Shown here one piece after another: positions 43,445 to 52,600 of a stretch of DNA of 64,000 nt. Below the pieces are notes generated by a model. That model was not told the origin of the DNA and did no database searches. It worked only from the letters and a program-made list of their open reading frames with translations. The DNA lies in NCBI RefSeq assembly GCF_009760405.1, contig NZ_WRPP01000006.1:124001-188000 (forward strand), written 5' to 3'. Positions within the stretch are counted from its first letter, which is position 1. The number at the start of each line of letters is the position of its first letter. A program made the position numbers and the translations under genes. Source of the stretch: Nocardia terrae (lineage in GTDB: Bacteria; Actinomycetota; Actinomycetes; Mycobacteriales; Mycobacteriaceae).

Positions 43445-43712
43445 GCGAAACGCGGCGACGTTCACTCCACCCACCGGCTCGGCGACACACTCCAACCGAT
43501 CTAACCCGCGTGCCGTTGCCCTGGCCGAATTCGATACGGCGAAACCGCTGGTCCCTGCGCGCAGTACGGCATCAAATTCGGCATCACGAGGTGGCGTAGC
43601 CGCCCGGTACGGATGGGAGCATACGAACCCTACGGGACGGCTGGGATTCCGTTGATCAGCATGAACAGGACGCGGCGAAACAGGATGACACGTCCAGGAC
43701 CGTTTCCTGCCA

Positions 43713-43758
43713 GCTCATAACCCAGAGGTCGCAGGTTCAAATCCTGTCCCCGCTACCA
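43713..43758 (+). pseudogene. Initiator-tRNA 3' half, right attachment-site copy
   Basis: Begins at the anticodon loop (GCTCATAACCC) and runs to the 3' end; 44 nt (43713-43756) are identical to 29042-29085. The 5' half is missing and the sequence before it is unrelated. Unlike the two intact genes it encodes CCA (GCTACCA), so it came from a different source. The stretch 43445-43712 holds no gene I can support. Confidence 0.85.
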
Positions 43759-43761
43759 GGG

Positions 43762-43795
43762 AAGCGGCCCGGAACCAACTGGTTCCGGGCCGCTT
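43762..43795. terminator. Terminator after the tRNA fragment
   Basis: 15-bp stem AAGCGGCCCGGAACC / GGTTCCGGGCCGCTT, homologous to the terminators after both intact tRNA genes. It also faces the end of the SRPBCC gene. Confidence 0.85.
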
Positions 43796-43831
43796 TCGCG
43801 TTCGGTGGGATTGCGTTCGGAGTGCCGGGGA

Positions 43832-44266
43832 TCAGTGGCCGTACAGCTCGACGAAGCGGTCGAGGGAGCGTTCGATGTCGCCGCGGAGGGCGCGGGCCAC
43901 TACCGAGCCGATGGGGCCGAACAGCGGTGCGCCGCCGAGGTCGAAGTCGGCGGTGACCTTCGAGCCGGATCGGGTTGGGGATACTCGGAGTTCGATGCCG
44001 AACTTGGTGCCGCCTATGCCGGAGCCGTTGAGGATCAGGCGGTTCGGGGGTTCGGCGGTTTCGACCGTCCAGGTGACGCGGTTGCGGAAGCCTTTGACGG
44101 TGGCTACGCCTACCAGGCGGGTGCCGGGGGTGAGGCCCTCGGGGACCGGGCCGCGCCAACCCTCGTGCAGGGTCAGCCACTTGTCGAGTTCGGGGAGGTC
44201 GGAGGCGTGCGTCCAGGCGCGGTCGGGCGGGATCGGGACGTCGACGGAAACCTTGAGCTTGGCCAC
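43832..44266 (-). CDS. SRPBCC/START-like ligand-binding protein
   Basis: 144 residues typical of the polyketide cyclase/dehydrase-like SRPBCC fold: VSVDVPIPPDRAWTHASDL at the start, a strand-rich centre (GFRNRVTWTVETAEPPNRL) and the long C-terminal helix (IERSLDRFVELY). Members bind hydrophobic ligands; many in mycobacteria and Nocardia are uncharacterised. GTG 44266 gives the usual length; an ATG at 44299 adds 11 residues. It is the first gene outside the island. Confidence 0.85.
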   Translation of the reverse strand: MAKLKVSVDVPIPPDRAWTHASDLPELDKWLTLHEGWRGPVPEGLTPGTRLVGVATVKGFRNRVTWTVETAEPPNRLILNGSGIGGTKFGIELRVSPTRSGSKVTADFDLGGAPLFGPIGSVVARALRGDIERSLDRFVELYGH

Positions 44267-44315
44267 GACTGCGATGGTATCTGTTACACGGTGTAGCACT
44301 GCGGGCGCATGGGGC

Positions 44316-45422
44316 TCAGGGGCGCGCCACGGTGTTCAGGTGGCGCAGGGCCTGGGAGTAGGAGTCGAGGAGGGAGGTTTCGGCGTAGGGGATGCCCAGG
44401 TCGGCGCAATGGGATCGGACCAGGGGCTGGGCGGTGCGCAGGGCGGGGCGGGGCATGGAGGGGAAGAGGTGGTGTTCGATCTGGTAGTTGAGGCCGCCCA
44501 GGGCGAAGTCGAGCAGCGGGCCGCCACGGACGTTGCGGGAGGTGAGGACCTGGCGGCGGAGGAAATCGGTGTCGTCGTCCGCGTGCAGGACCGCCATGCC
44601 CTTGTGGTTGGGGGCGAAGGTGCAGCCCATGTAGAAGCCGAACAGGCCCTGCTGGACGGCGAGGAAGACGAGCGCCTTCGCCGGTGAAAGGATCAGGAAT
44701 ACCGCGGCCAGGTAGGCGATCGCGTGTGCGGCCAGGAACGCGCCCTCCCGGATACGGTGGGGGATGGGCCATTTCAGGACGGCGCGCACGCTCGCGTAGT
44801 GCAGGCTGCCCGCCTCCAGCGGCAGCAAAGGGAAGAACAGCCAGGCCTGATAGCGGAAGATGAAGCGCCGCCAGCCTTTTCCGGCGGCGGCGCGCTCGCC
44901 GGAGTGGGCCAGGACGCCCATGATGTCGGGGTCCGCGCCGTCGGTGTTGGGGTGCGCGTGGTGGCGGTTGTGATTGCTGGTCCACCAGCCGATGCTCACG
45001 CCGGTGGCGAGATTGCCGACGAACAGTCCGTACAGATGGTTGGCCCGGCGGGTCCGGAAGATCTGTTTGTGCCCGGCGTCGTGTCCGAGGAACGCCAGCT
45101 GGGCGAAGACCGCGGCCAGGAAGGCGGCGGTGCCCAGCTGCCACCAGGAGTCGCCGCCCAGCCACAGCGCCGCCCAGCCGCCCGCGAAAGCCGTTGCGAC
45201 ACCGGCGGTTTTCCACGCGTAGTACCGCGGCCGCCGATCGAGCAGGCCCGCCTGCCTGACCTGCCGCAGCAAGCCCGCGTAGTCACTGCCGCGAACCGGC
45301 GCTGTCGGCCGCTGCCCTGCCGTCTCGATTACCAAGTTCCGCACATCCTGTCGTGGTGGCCTGCCACCAGCTTCCCGCGCCGTGGCCACCGTCAGGTGAA
45401 CGAATGTGCGAAGCGGCGACAC
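44316..45422 (-). CDS. Membrane fatty-acid desaturase
   Basis: 368 residues with the three histidine boxes of di-iron membrane desaturases: HDAGH (114-118), HNRHH (151-155) and QIEHH (314-318). The QxxHH third box is characteristic of front-end and DesA3-like acyl desaturases. Four hydrophobic segments lie around them. It introduces a double bond into a membrane acyl chain with electrons from a reductase not encoded here. GTG 45422 is the start used; no strong ribosome site is seen. Confidence 0.92.
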   Translation of the reverse strand: MSPLRTFVHLTVATAREAGGRPPRQDVRNLVIETAGQRPTAPVRGSDYAGLLRQVRQAGLLDRRPRYYAWKTAGVATAFAGGWAALWLGGDSWWQLGTAAFLAAVFAQLAFLGHDAGHKQIFRTRRANHLYGLFVGNLATGVSIGWWTSNHNRHHAHPNTDGADPDIMGVLAHSGERAAAGKGWRRFIFRYQAWLFFPLLPLEAGSLHYASVRAVLKWPIPHRIREGAFLAAHAIAYLAAVFLILSPAKALVFLAVQQGLFGFYMGCTFAPNHKGMAVLHADDDTDFLRRQVLTSRNVRGGPLLDFALGGLNYQIEHHLFPSMPRPALRTAQPLVRSHCADLGIPYAETSLLDSYSQALRHLNTVARP

Positions 45423-45608
45423 GGGCGCGTGACGATTCAGCGATCCGCGCGGGCGGGCTCTACCGCGTCCTCAAACTCTGAAACACGGATGTGTCTGAAA
45501 ACCCTGCGGAAACCGCGCCGAACGGAGAGAATTAGCCGGAACTGTGCTGTGGGCTCGGGTGCCCGCCGCGCGGGTCGAGATCCGATCGGCGACAGAGGGA
45601 TTGGACAC

Positions 45609-46982
45609 ATGAGCAGGCTGGCGACCTCGTGCGCGGCGATCTTGGTCGCCGCGGTGCTCACGGTCGGAAGCGTGGTGGTGGGTGACGCGCGAGCGCAGGC
45701 ACGGGGTGCGGAGACCTGCACGCCGTACACGGCGATCTTCGCGCCGGGAACCTGGGAGACGCGTTCGGACGCGGATCCCAAGGTGCCCGTCGGCATGCTC
45801 CGGCCGATCGGGGACGGGTTGCAGCGGCAGTTCGGCGAGGACATCACCGTGCTCTACGCCCCTTACGCCGCAAGCGCTTTCGATCAGGGACTGAGTTACG
45901 CGCAGTCCCTGAGCACCCTCGAGGACCGATTGCAGCGGATGATCGGCGGCCTGTGCGACTCGACGCGCGTCATTCTCGCCGGATACAGCCAGGGCGCGGA
46001 CGGCATGGGCGACCTCGCGACCCGCATCGGCAACGGCGAGGGTCCGATCGCCGCCGACCGGGTGGTCGGCGTCGGCCTGCTGGCCGATCCGCATCGCGAC
46101 CCGGGCACCACACTGTCCCTGGGTGATCCGCAGCCCGGTCACGGCATCGCCGGAACCCGCGGGCAGGATTTCGGCGCGCTGACCGATCGGGTCCGCACGC
46201 TGTGCGTCGAGGGCGATCTGTACTGCTCGCTCAATGCCGCCACCTCCCCGTTCCTTTCGGCGCTGGGCAAGGTGCTCAGCGGCAATCCCGCGCCGATCGC
46301 CTCGCTGATCCCGGCCGGCATGGATCCCAGCACGCTCGTCGCCCAGGCCGTGACCGTAGGTGCGGGCTGGGCGGCGACCGCGGCGAACCTGCCCACCATT
46401 CTCCAAGGCGTCAACAGCCTGCCCGGATTGATCCAGGCGGGCGACATCAACGGCGCGCACCGGATCGCGAGTGCCGTGAATGTCGCGCTGGCCCCGCTGG
46501 TCCAGGCGGTCGCGGGCGTGAACCTGTCGCTGATCGGCTCGGTCATCCGCGCGGCCGCCGCGGTCGACCCCACGGGCTGGACGGCCGCCGAGAGCACGCT
46601 GGCCGACATCCTCACCCAGATCGACATCCTGCGTATCGCCGGCGATGTCGGGCAGGTGCAGGAAACCCTGTGGCGCGCGGTCGAATCCCTGAATCGGGGC
46701 GGCCCGCTCGCCGCGGCCGCCGACCTCGGCGGGCTCACCGTGAGCGGACTCGACCTGGTCGGCGCGGTCGCGGGGCCGTTCACCACGGCCGTGCGCGGCG
46801 GCCTGCGGGTGGCGGCCCAGACCCTGCTCGCGGGCGGCGGCTACGACTTCGTCAACGACCTGCTGGAGCTGAGCCGCCAGGGCGTGGACATGGCGGCGTT
46901 CTACGCCTCCAACGCACACGTCGACTACGGCGAGGACGTCCAGCTCCTGCTGAACTTCCTCGGCTCCCAGGCGGTTTCCTAG
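45609..46982 (+). CDS. Secreted cutinase-family serine hydrolase with long C-terminal region
   Basis: 457 residues. Signal peptide (cut near DARAQA, about residue 31). The cutinase-like domain has nucleophile Ser127 in LAGYSQGADG and an Asp in CVEGDLYC. Ordinary cutinases end at about 220 residues; here some 230 alpha-helical, Ala/Gly/Leu-rich residues are inserted before the HVDYG segment that carries the probable catalytic His (about 437). It probably acts on envelope or environmental esters. ATG 45609 starts a clear signal peptide. Confidence 0.85.
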   Translation: MSRLATSCAAILVAAVLTVGSVVVGDARAQARGAETCTPYTAIFAPGTWETRSDADPKVPVGMLRPIGDGLQRQFGEDITVLYAPYAASAFDQGLSYAQSLSTLEDRLQRMIGGLCDSTRVILAGYSQGADGMGDLATRIGNGEGPIAADRVVGVGLLADPHRDPGTTLSLGDPQPGHGIAGTRGQDFGALTDRVRTLCVEGDLYCSLNAATSPFLSALGKVLSGNPAPIASLIPAGMDPSTLVAQAVTVGAGWAATAANLPTILQGVNSLPGLIQAGDINGAHRIASAVNVALAPLVQAVAGVNLSLIGSVIRAAAAVDPTGWTAAESTLADILTQIDILRIAGDVGQVQETLWRAVESLNRGGPLAAAADLGGLTVSGLDLVGAVAGPFTTAVRGGLRVAAQTLLAGGGYDFVNDLLELSRQGVDMAAFYASNAHVDYGEDVQLLLNFLGSQAVS

Positions 46983-47006
46983 CTTCCGTGCGAGTTCACG
47001 GCGGAC

Positions 47007-48065
47007 TCACGCGAGCCGACGGCGGAACTCCACGGTGCTGTCGCCGGTCCAGCGGCGGATGGCGCGGCGCAGGGTCCGGGCGTCGGTGTAGCCGAGGCGG
47101 GCGGCGACCGATTGGACGGGCAGTCCGCTGTCGCGGATCAGGCGAATGGCGTTGGCGTGGCGCACCGATTCGACTTCCTGCCGCCAGCTGGTGCCCAGCT
47201 CCTGGAGCCGGCGCTGCAGGGTGCGCGGGCTGAGCGCGAGGCGGCGCGCGGTGGCCTCCAGGCCGGGTTCGCCGTCGCGCAGCGCGGCGGCGATGGTGCC
47301 GCGCAGCGTTTCCCGCCAATCCGGTGCGGATCGGGAACTGGCCAGCACCAATTCGGCGTGGTCGCGCAGCATCGGCCCCAGGTAGGGGTCGGCGTTCGTC
47401 GGCAGCGCGCCCGCGTCGAGGAAGGTCATCTCGGCGTGCGGCTCACCGAAATCGATGCAGCCGGTGCCGAATTCGTCGACGAGAGGCTTGCGGCGGTGAG
47501 ATGCGCCGTGGCTGAACGTGATTCGGACCGGCACCAGCGGTTGCCGGACGGCGGCACGCATCCGCCGCAGCAGGATCGCGAGGGTGAATTCCTCCACGGG
47601 CGCGAGCGCGGCGGCGGGTTCGCGCCCGGGCGTGCGGCGCACGGTCAGCAGGCGGCCGTCCTCGTGGATCGACCATTCCACATCGGGGTCGGTCACCACG
47701 GCCCGGAGCGCGATCGCGACGCGCACGCTCTCCGCGAGGGTGGGCGCGCTGGCGAACAGGTAGTCCCAGACATGCAGTTCGCCGAATTCGGCGGCGCGCG
47801 CCACCAGCGCGCCGGAGCCGGGACCGGCCCGGTCGTCGATGAGTTCCCAGACCCGCCACACCCATTCGGTGGGGATCCGCAGCCGATCGTCGTCCAGCAC
47901 GTCCGGATCCACGCTCGGCAGGATCGCATCCAACTCCGCGGGCGGAACGCCGAGGGTCAGCGCCATGCCCCGGAGCAAGCCGGCGGTGCGGGCGGGATTG
48001 GTGCCACCGATCGCCGATGGCAGCCGTGCGTCCCGGGGGGAGAGCATCTCGGTCCTTTCCGACAT
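47007..48065 (-). CDS. AraC-family transcription regulator (OruR/ArgR-like)
   Basis: 352 residues. The N-terminal 200 residues match the AraC 'Arabinose_bd-like' sensor (RGMALTLGVPPAELDAILP, then WRVWELIDDRAGPGSGALVA). The C-terminal AraC DNA-binding domain (about 260-350) has two helix-turn-helices (LEATARRLALSPRTLQRRL and SVAARLGYTDARTLRRAI). It is divergent from the ATPase-LuxR regulator at 48236 with 170 bp between. Target genes are unknown. Confidence 0.9.
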   Translation of the reverse strand: MSERTEMLSPRDARLPSAIGGTNPARTAGLLRGMALTLGVPPAELDAILPSVDPDVLDDDRLRIPTEWVWRVWELIDDRAGPGSGALVARAAEFGELHVWDYLFASAPTLAESVRVAIALRAVVTDPDVEWSIHEDGRLLTVRRTPGREPAAALAPVEEFTLAILLRRMRAAVRQPLVPVRITFSHGASHRRKPLVDEFGTGCIDFGEPHAEMTFLDAGALPTNADPYLGPMLRDHAELVLASSRSAPDWRETLRGTIAAALRDGEPGLEATARRLALSPRTLQRRLQELGTSWRQEVESVRHANAIRLIRDSGLPVQSVAARLGYTDARTLRRAIRRWTGDSTVEFRRRLA

Positions 48066-48235
48066 GGTGGTGCGGCTGTGACGGTCAAGACTCCGCGAAT
48101 AGGTAGCCCGAGCGCATCGGTAGTAGCCGCCGAGCTCGCGTGCGGCCGCTGTTTTTCGAGGTCGGAGCGGCGGCGCGGGACGCGACCACTAGGCTGGCCC
48201 GATGTGTCGGTGGAGCTGAACTGTGTGGCGTAGGT

Positions 48236-50764
48236 ATGCCGACGGGCGATGAGGGATTCGTAGGCCGCGAGCGCGAACTGGCGCGCGTCACGGCCCTGCT
48301 GGCGGAATCGGCGCGCATGGTCACGCTGGTGGGATCGGGCGGTATCGGGAAGACCCGCCTGGCCATGGCGGTGACCGCCCGGTTGCGCGAGGTGGCGCGG
48401 CTGCCCGTGTTCTGGGTGCATCTGGCCCGGCTGCCGAAGGACGCGTGCCCCGGGGCCGTGCGCGACGAGATCGTCGCCGCCGTGCTCGACGGGGACTTCT
48501 CCGGGCGTACCGCGCGCGAAGCCCTGATCGACACGCTCGGACAGCCGGGTGCGGCCGGACGCCCGCGCCGGCGCGTGCTGGTCCTCGACAACTGCGAGCA
48601 CGTGCTGGAACCGGTCGGCACCGTGATCGCGGATCTGCTCGCCGAGGTTCCGGAACTGGCGGTGCTGGCGACCAGCCGCACCGCGATCGGCTGGGTGGAC
48701 GAGCACATCGTGGCGATCCCGCCGCTGTCCCGCGACCAGGCCCGCGACCTGTTCCGGCGGCGCGCCGAACAGTCCGGGCATCCGGTGGCCGACGGCGACC
48801 TCGAGCGGGTGGACGCGATCTGCGCGCGGCTGCACCACTATCCGCTGCACATCCGGCTCGCCGCGGCCCGGCTGCGGTACCAGTCGCCGGCGATGATCCT
48901 GCGTGATCTCGGCGACGGCACCGCGGACGACCGCCGACTGCGCTGGCCGGGATTCCGGGTGGGCGCCGACGATCGGCATCGCGATCTCGGCGCGGTCATC
49001 GCGTGGTCCTACGACCTGTGTGAGCCGAAGGAACGCCTGCTGTTCGAGCGGTTGTCGGTCTTCGCCGTCGGCTATGACACCAATCCCGAGGACGCGGACC
49101 GGGATCGGGTCGCGACCGCGGATATCGGCGCGGATCTCGAGGCCGTCGAATCGATTTGCGCGGGCTCCGGTCTGGCCCGCGCGGAGATCGAACCGCTGCT
49201 GCGGCAACTGGTGGATCGGTCGCTGGTCTCGATCCATGTCGGCGCCGAGTCGGCACGGTACTCGCTGCTGGAGAGCTTCCAGGTCTTCGCGCGGGAACGG
49301 CTGCGGCAGGCCGGAGACAGCGAATGGCTGCGCCTGACCGCGCGGCACCGCCACTACTACGGCGATCAGGTCATCGCGGTGGCGACGGGCTGGGTGAGCC
49401 CGCGCGAGCAGGAGCTGCTGGCCCAGGCCCGCGCCGAATGGGACAACATCGTGCACGCGATCGAGGGCTGCCTGTCCGATCCGGCGGCGGCGGTTCTCGG
49501 CCTGGAGCTGGCCGTGGGGCTGCTGGCCTCGCGAATCCCGTTTCTGCGCGGGTCCTTACGCGAGTCGCGGGGACTGGCCGAACGTGCTCTGGTGGCCGCC
49601 CGCGCCTCGGGACGGTGCCCGGCCGAGCTCGACGTGTCGGCGCGCGCCTCGATCGGCTGGATCGCCGTGTGCCAGGGCATGGCCGGGGAGGCCGACCGGA
49701 TCCTCGAGGAGTGCGTCGCCGACTGCCTCGACCCCGGGGATCGGGAGAACTGGCGCGCGGACCCGACCGTCGATCCGGGTCTGCCCGCGGCGGTCGAGAA
49801 CCTCTGGGGCGGCATGTTGTGGCAGGTGCACGCGGATCCACGGGCGGCGGTGGTGTTCGCGCGCGCCCGGCGCAAGTTCGAGGCGGCGGGTGACATGGGC
49901 GGCGCGGTCATGTGCGGACTGTTCGAGGCCCTGTCGGCCGCGTTCCTCGGCACCGCGGCCGACGCCTTGGCGGTGACGGGCGCGCATCTCGACGCGGTCG
50001 TGGCCGCGGGGCCGCAGTGGGCGCTGTCGTGGGCCCGGTTCGCCCGTGCCATCGCGATTTCCGCGTACGACGATCCCGTCGCGGGGCTGGCCCTGTGCGA
50101 TGCGGGCCTGGCGTGGCAGCTTCCGATGCGCGATCACTGGGGCGGGGTGTGGGGGCTGACCATCCGGGCCCGGATACTCTCCCGGGTGATCACCGCCGAT
50201 TCGGCCCGGGGGCGTGCGGACATCGCGGTCGGGGACACCGCGGTGCGATACGCGCTGGAGATCGCCCGATTGACCGGTCGCGCCGCGGCGATCCGGCGTC
50301 GGCTCGGCATCGAACTGACGGACCTGCAGCCCTTCGCCCAGTACACCGACGACGCCGCCGACGCGGCGGTGAAGGTGCTGGGGCACAAGGTATTCGCTAC
50401 GGCCGTGCGGGACGCCGAATTCGAGCCCGGGGCCGATCGGCTGCTGTCGGCGTGCCCGTCAACGATGATTCCCGTTGCCGGACACACCGACAGCCGTCCC
50501 GCCGCCCCCGCCCCGGCCGAGTCGCTGTGGGAGGGACTGACTCACGCCGAGCGCGAGGTGGCGGTGCTGGTCGCGGCCGGATTGACGAACACCGCGATCG
50601 CGGCGCGCCGTGGTACGTCCTCGCGGACGGTGGACGCCCAGGTGGCGGCGATCCTGTCCAAGCTGATGATCAACTCTCGCAAGGACATCCGGCCGCTGCT
50701 CCCGGTCGGGGAGCGGGATCGGGCGGTGCGGCTCAGCGCGGCTGCGGAGCGCGATCGATCTTGA
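48236..50764 (+). CDS. ATPase-containing LuxR-family regulator (AfsR/LAL-like)
   Basis: 842 residues. An NB-ARC/STAND-type ATPase comes first (Walker A GSGGIGKTRLA about 37-47; Walker B RVLVLDNCEHVL about 117), then a helical TPR-like region. A LuxR helix-turn-helix lies at the C-terminus (LTHAEREVAVLVAAGLTNTA, then SSRTVDAQVAAILSKL). This is the layout of actinobacterial LAL regulators. ATG 48236 starts a typical MPTGDEGFVGRERELA; the frame is open to 48140. Its 3' end overlaps the convergent FMN reductase gene by 32 bp. Confidence 0.88.
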   Translation: MPTGDEGFVGRERELARVTALLAESARMVTLVGSGGIGKTRLAMAVTARLREVARLPVFWVHLARLPKDACPGAVRDEIVAAVLDGDFSGRTAREALIDTLGQPGAAGRPRRRVLVLDNCEHVLEPVGTVIADLLAEVPELAVLATSRTAIGWVDEHIVAIPPLSRDQARDLFRRRAEQSGHPVADGDLERVDAICARLHHYPLHIRLAAARLRYQSPAMILRDLGDGTADDRRLRWPGFRVGADDRHRDLGAVIAWSYDLCEPKERLLFERLSVFAVGYDTNPEDADRDRVATADIGADLEAVESICAGSGLARAEIEPLLRQLVDRSLVSIHVGAESARYSLLESFQVFARERLRQAGDSEWLRLTARHRHYYGDQVIAVATGWVSPREQELLAQARAEWDNIVHAIEGCLSDPAAAVLGLELAVGLLASRIPFLRGSLRESRGLAERALVAARASGRCPAELDVSARASIGWIAVCQGMAGEADRILEECVADCLDPGDRENWRADPTVDPGLPAAVENLWGGMLWQVHADPRAAVVFARARRKFEAAGDMGGAVMCGLFEALSAAFLGTAADALAVTGAHLDAVVAAGPQWALSWARFARAIAISAYDDPVAGLALCDAGLAWQLPMRDHWGGVWGLTIRARILSRVITADSARGRADIAVGDTAVRYALEIARLTGRAAAIRRRLGIELTDLQPFAQYTDDAADAAVKVLGHKVFATAVRDAEFEPGADRLLSACPSTMIPVAGHTDSRPAAPAPAESLWEGLTHAEREVAVLVAAGLTNTAIAARRGTSSRTVDAQVAAILSKLMINSRKDIRPLLPVGERDRAVRLSAAAERDRS

Positions 50765-51308
50765 CCACCAGGGCGGTCAGCAGGCCGGTCAGCAGATCGA
50801 TGGTCATCTCGTCGACGAGATTGCCCTCCTCGTCGAACCGCTCGTGCGAACGGAACGCGATCACCTCGGGCTTGAGCACCACATCGCTCTCGGTCCAGTG
50901 GAAGACCTGGCGCAGCGCGAGTTGCGCTCGTACCGAACCGAACTGGGTCGGCGCCGCGCCCATGATGGCGATGGGCTTGTGCCGCAGCGGCACTCCCTCG
51001 GTCTTGGTCCAGTCCGTGCTCACCCAGTCGAGCGCGTTCTTGAGCACGCCCGGCATCGAATAGTTGTACTCGGGGGTCGCGATGATCAGGCCGTCGGCGG
51101 CGGTGATCCGCTCGCGCAGGTCCGCGACGATCGCGGGCCGCGATTGCGGAGTATCCAGATCCAGGTCGTAGGGCGGGATTTCGCGCAAACCCTCGTAGAT
51201 CTCGATGTCGAGGCCGGCGCCGTGCTTCTGGGCGGCGCGCAGCAGCGCGGTGTTGTAGGAATTCGCGCGCAGGCTGCCCGAGATGGCCAGGACCTTGTAG
51301 TCGGTCAT
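50733..51308 (-). CDS. NADPH-dependent FMN reductase
   Basis: 191-residue flavodoxin-fold reductase: VLAISGSLRANSYN (phosphate-binding loop, residues 6-19) and IIATPEYNYSMPGVLKNALDW (FMN-binding GPEYNxS-type loop). Members reduce quinones, azo dyes or chromate using NADPH. Its start overlaps the stop of the AhpD-like gene (ATGA), suggesting a joint oxidative-stress or detoxification role. Confidence 0.9.
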   Translation of the reverse strand: MTDYKVLAISGSLRANSYNTALLRAAQKHGAGLDIEIYEGLREIPPYDLDLDTPQSRPAIVADLRERITAADGLIIATPEYNYSMPGVLKNALDWVSTDWTKTEGVPLRHKPIAIMGAAPTQFGSVRAQLALRQVFHWTESDVVLKPEVIAFRSHERFDEEGNLVDEMTIDLLTGLLTALVVKIDRAPQPR

Positions 51309-51799
51309 GCTGCGGGCCAATCGTTCTCGGTCTGGGCGACCTTGTTGACGTAGTTGGTGAGGGTCTGCAGCGCGACCAGCGCCACGATCTCGAGGACCTG
51401 CTCCTCGGTCCAGCCGGCGGCCAGCGCCTCGGCCGGGTCGGCCTTGCCGCGGGATTCGGTCAGCTCGCGGGCGAAGGCCACGGCGGCCGCCTCTTTCGCG
51501 TCCTCGGAGGTGCCCGCCTTGGCGGCCTCCACCTCGGCGTCGCTGAGCTTGGCGACCCGCTTGCCGGCGAAGGTGTGCGCGGCCACGCAGTAGCCGCACT
51601 CGTTGGACGCGCCGACGGTCAGCGCGATGCGCTCGGAGGTCGGGCCCGGCAGCGAGGCCTTCTTCAGCGCGCCCATCAGGCCGAGGTAGCCCTCGAGGAC
51701 CGGGGTCGAATTGGCCATCACCTTGGTCATGTTCGGCACCCGGCCCATGCGCTGCTGCACCTGGTCGAACAACGGGTGGTCTTGTACTGGAGCGAACAT
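51305..51799 (-). CDS. AhpD/carboxymuconolactone-decarboxylase-like protein
   Basis: 164 residues, all alpha-helical. The redox motif is ECGYCVAAHTF (Cys-x-x-Cys followed by His), as in AhpD-type alkylhydroperoxidases. It starts MFAPVQDHPLFDQVQ and is of normal family length. Translationally coupled to the FMN reductase downstream, so electrons may pass between reductase and dithiol protein, though this is inference. Confidence 0.9.
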   Translation of the reverse strand: MFAPVQDHPLFDQVQQRMGRVPNMTKVMANSTPVLEGYLGLMGALKKASLPGPTSERIALTVGASNECGYCVAAHTFAGKRVAKLSDAEVEAAKAGTSEDAKEAAAVAFARELTESRGKADPAEALAAGWTEEQVLEIVALVALQTLTNYVNKVAQTENDWPAA

Positions 51800-51843
51800 C
51801 GTCTTCTCTCTCTGTTGATGGTGCGGAAGCGGGTTCTGGGGCG

Positions 51844-52065
51844 TCAGCTGCCCGCGCGGGCGGCCCGCGCGGAGTTGAGGGTGACCGCCGCGGCCTGCCA
51901 GATGGCGTAGACGGTGACCGCGTAGGGCACCCAGGTCGGATGACGCACACCGATCAACACGACGGTGGCGACGGCGAGAGCGACTGCGCGATGGACGATT
52001 CCGTTGTGCAGCAGACTGCGCAGCACCGGGAACAGGAGTGGATCGGACGTCTTGATCGATGACAC
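51844..52065 (-). CDS. Small two-helix membrane protein
   Basis: 73 residues with two hydrophobic segments (AVALAVATVVLIGV and YAVTVYAIWQAAAVTL) and a basic end (NSARAARAG). No family recognised. GTG 52065 is used; ATG 52098 would add 11 residues. It lies upstream of the AhpD-like gene on the same strand. Confidence 0.55.
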   Translation of the reverse strand: MSSIKTSDPLLFPVLRSLLHNGIVHRAVALAVATVVLIGVRHPTWVPYAVTVYAIWQAAAVTLNSARAARAGS

Positions 52066-52600
52066 GTCCCCGACCTTATGGGCGCACCGGCCCGCCATCG
52101 GGGGACGCTACGCGCCAACAAGCTGGCATTGGGCGCCACTGATTCCGGATGGAGATTGCGGTGACCTACTCCGCCGTCCGGGCGATGCGGCTGATCCGCG
52201 ACGTATTCGAGGTCCGGAAAGACGAGGCATGGAAAGACGAGCTCCGGAAAGGAAGGGAAGACTGCCGACCCGCTGGCCGCGTCGCGGTGTCGAGCGATGC
52301 GTTGGAGCCGGAAAAAGCAACGCCGCCGGGCGAAGGGGGGGAGTTGGCCCGGCGACGTCACCATCGATGGGCCGACACTGTTCTGGGGGGGAGTGAACAG
52401 GTGGCCCGGGCAAGATCATACGGACACACCCCGGCCGTTTGGCAAGCCCCTTGTGACCAACGAAATCCACTGAACCGCAATCGGTTGCGATGTCGGGCCC
52501 GAAGGCAATCCGCGGCTCGCCCGGCATTGTCGCGCCGTACACCTGCCGTACAGACATCCCGAACGGTCTGTCTGGTGCAAGTGCGGCAGACTGAGCTCCG
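52066..52600. other. Intergenic region before hrpB
   Basis: No gene I can support; an open plus-strand frame (52149-52604) has poor codon character. Seen: two G7AGT tracts (near 52336 and 52386), each followed by GGCCCGG; the dyad CGCAA-TCGG-TTGCG near 52478; and nested CTGCCG/CGGCAG and ACAGAC/GTCTGT arms (about 52545-52590) just before the helicase start. Confidence 0.45.

Larger units (their letters stand above)
29042..43756. mobile_element. Integrated catabolic genomic island, 14.7 kb
   Basis: Bounded by a 44-bp direct repeat of the initiator-tRNA 3' half (29042-29085 and 43713-43756), with a broken tyrosine recombinase just inside the left border and no transfer or phage genes. Cargo: GntR regulator, two transporters and seven CoA or hydrolytic enzymes. 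With the integrase dead, the element is probably fixed. Borders are seen; the history is inferred. Confidence 0.72.

Noticed and set aside
52336..52396. G-tract pair as a G-quadruplex switch
   Set aside because: Only one G7 run per site; four closely spaced runs needed for a stable intramolecular quadruplex are not present.
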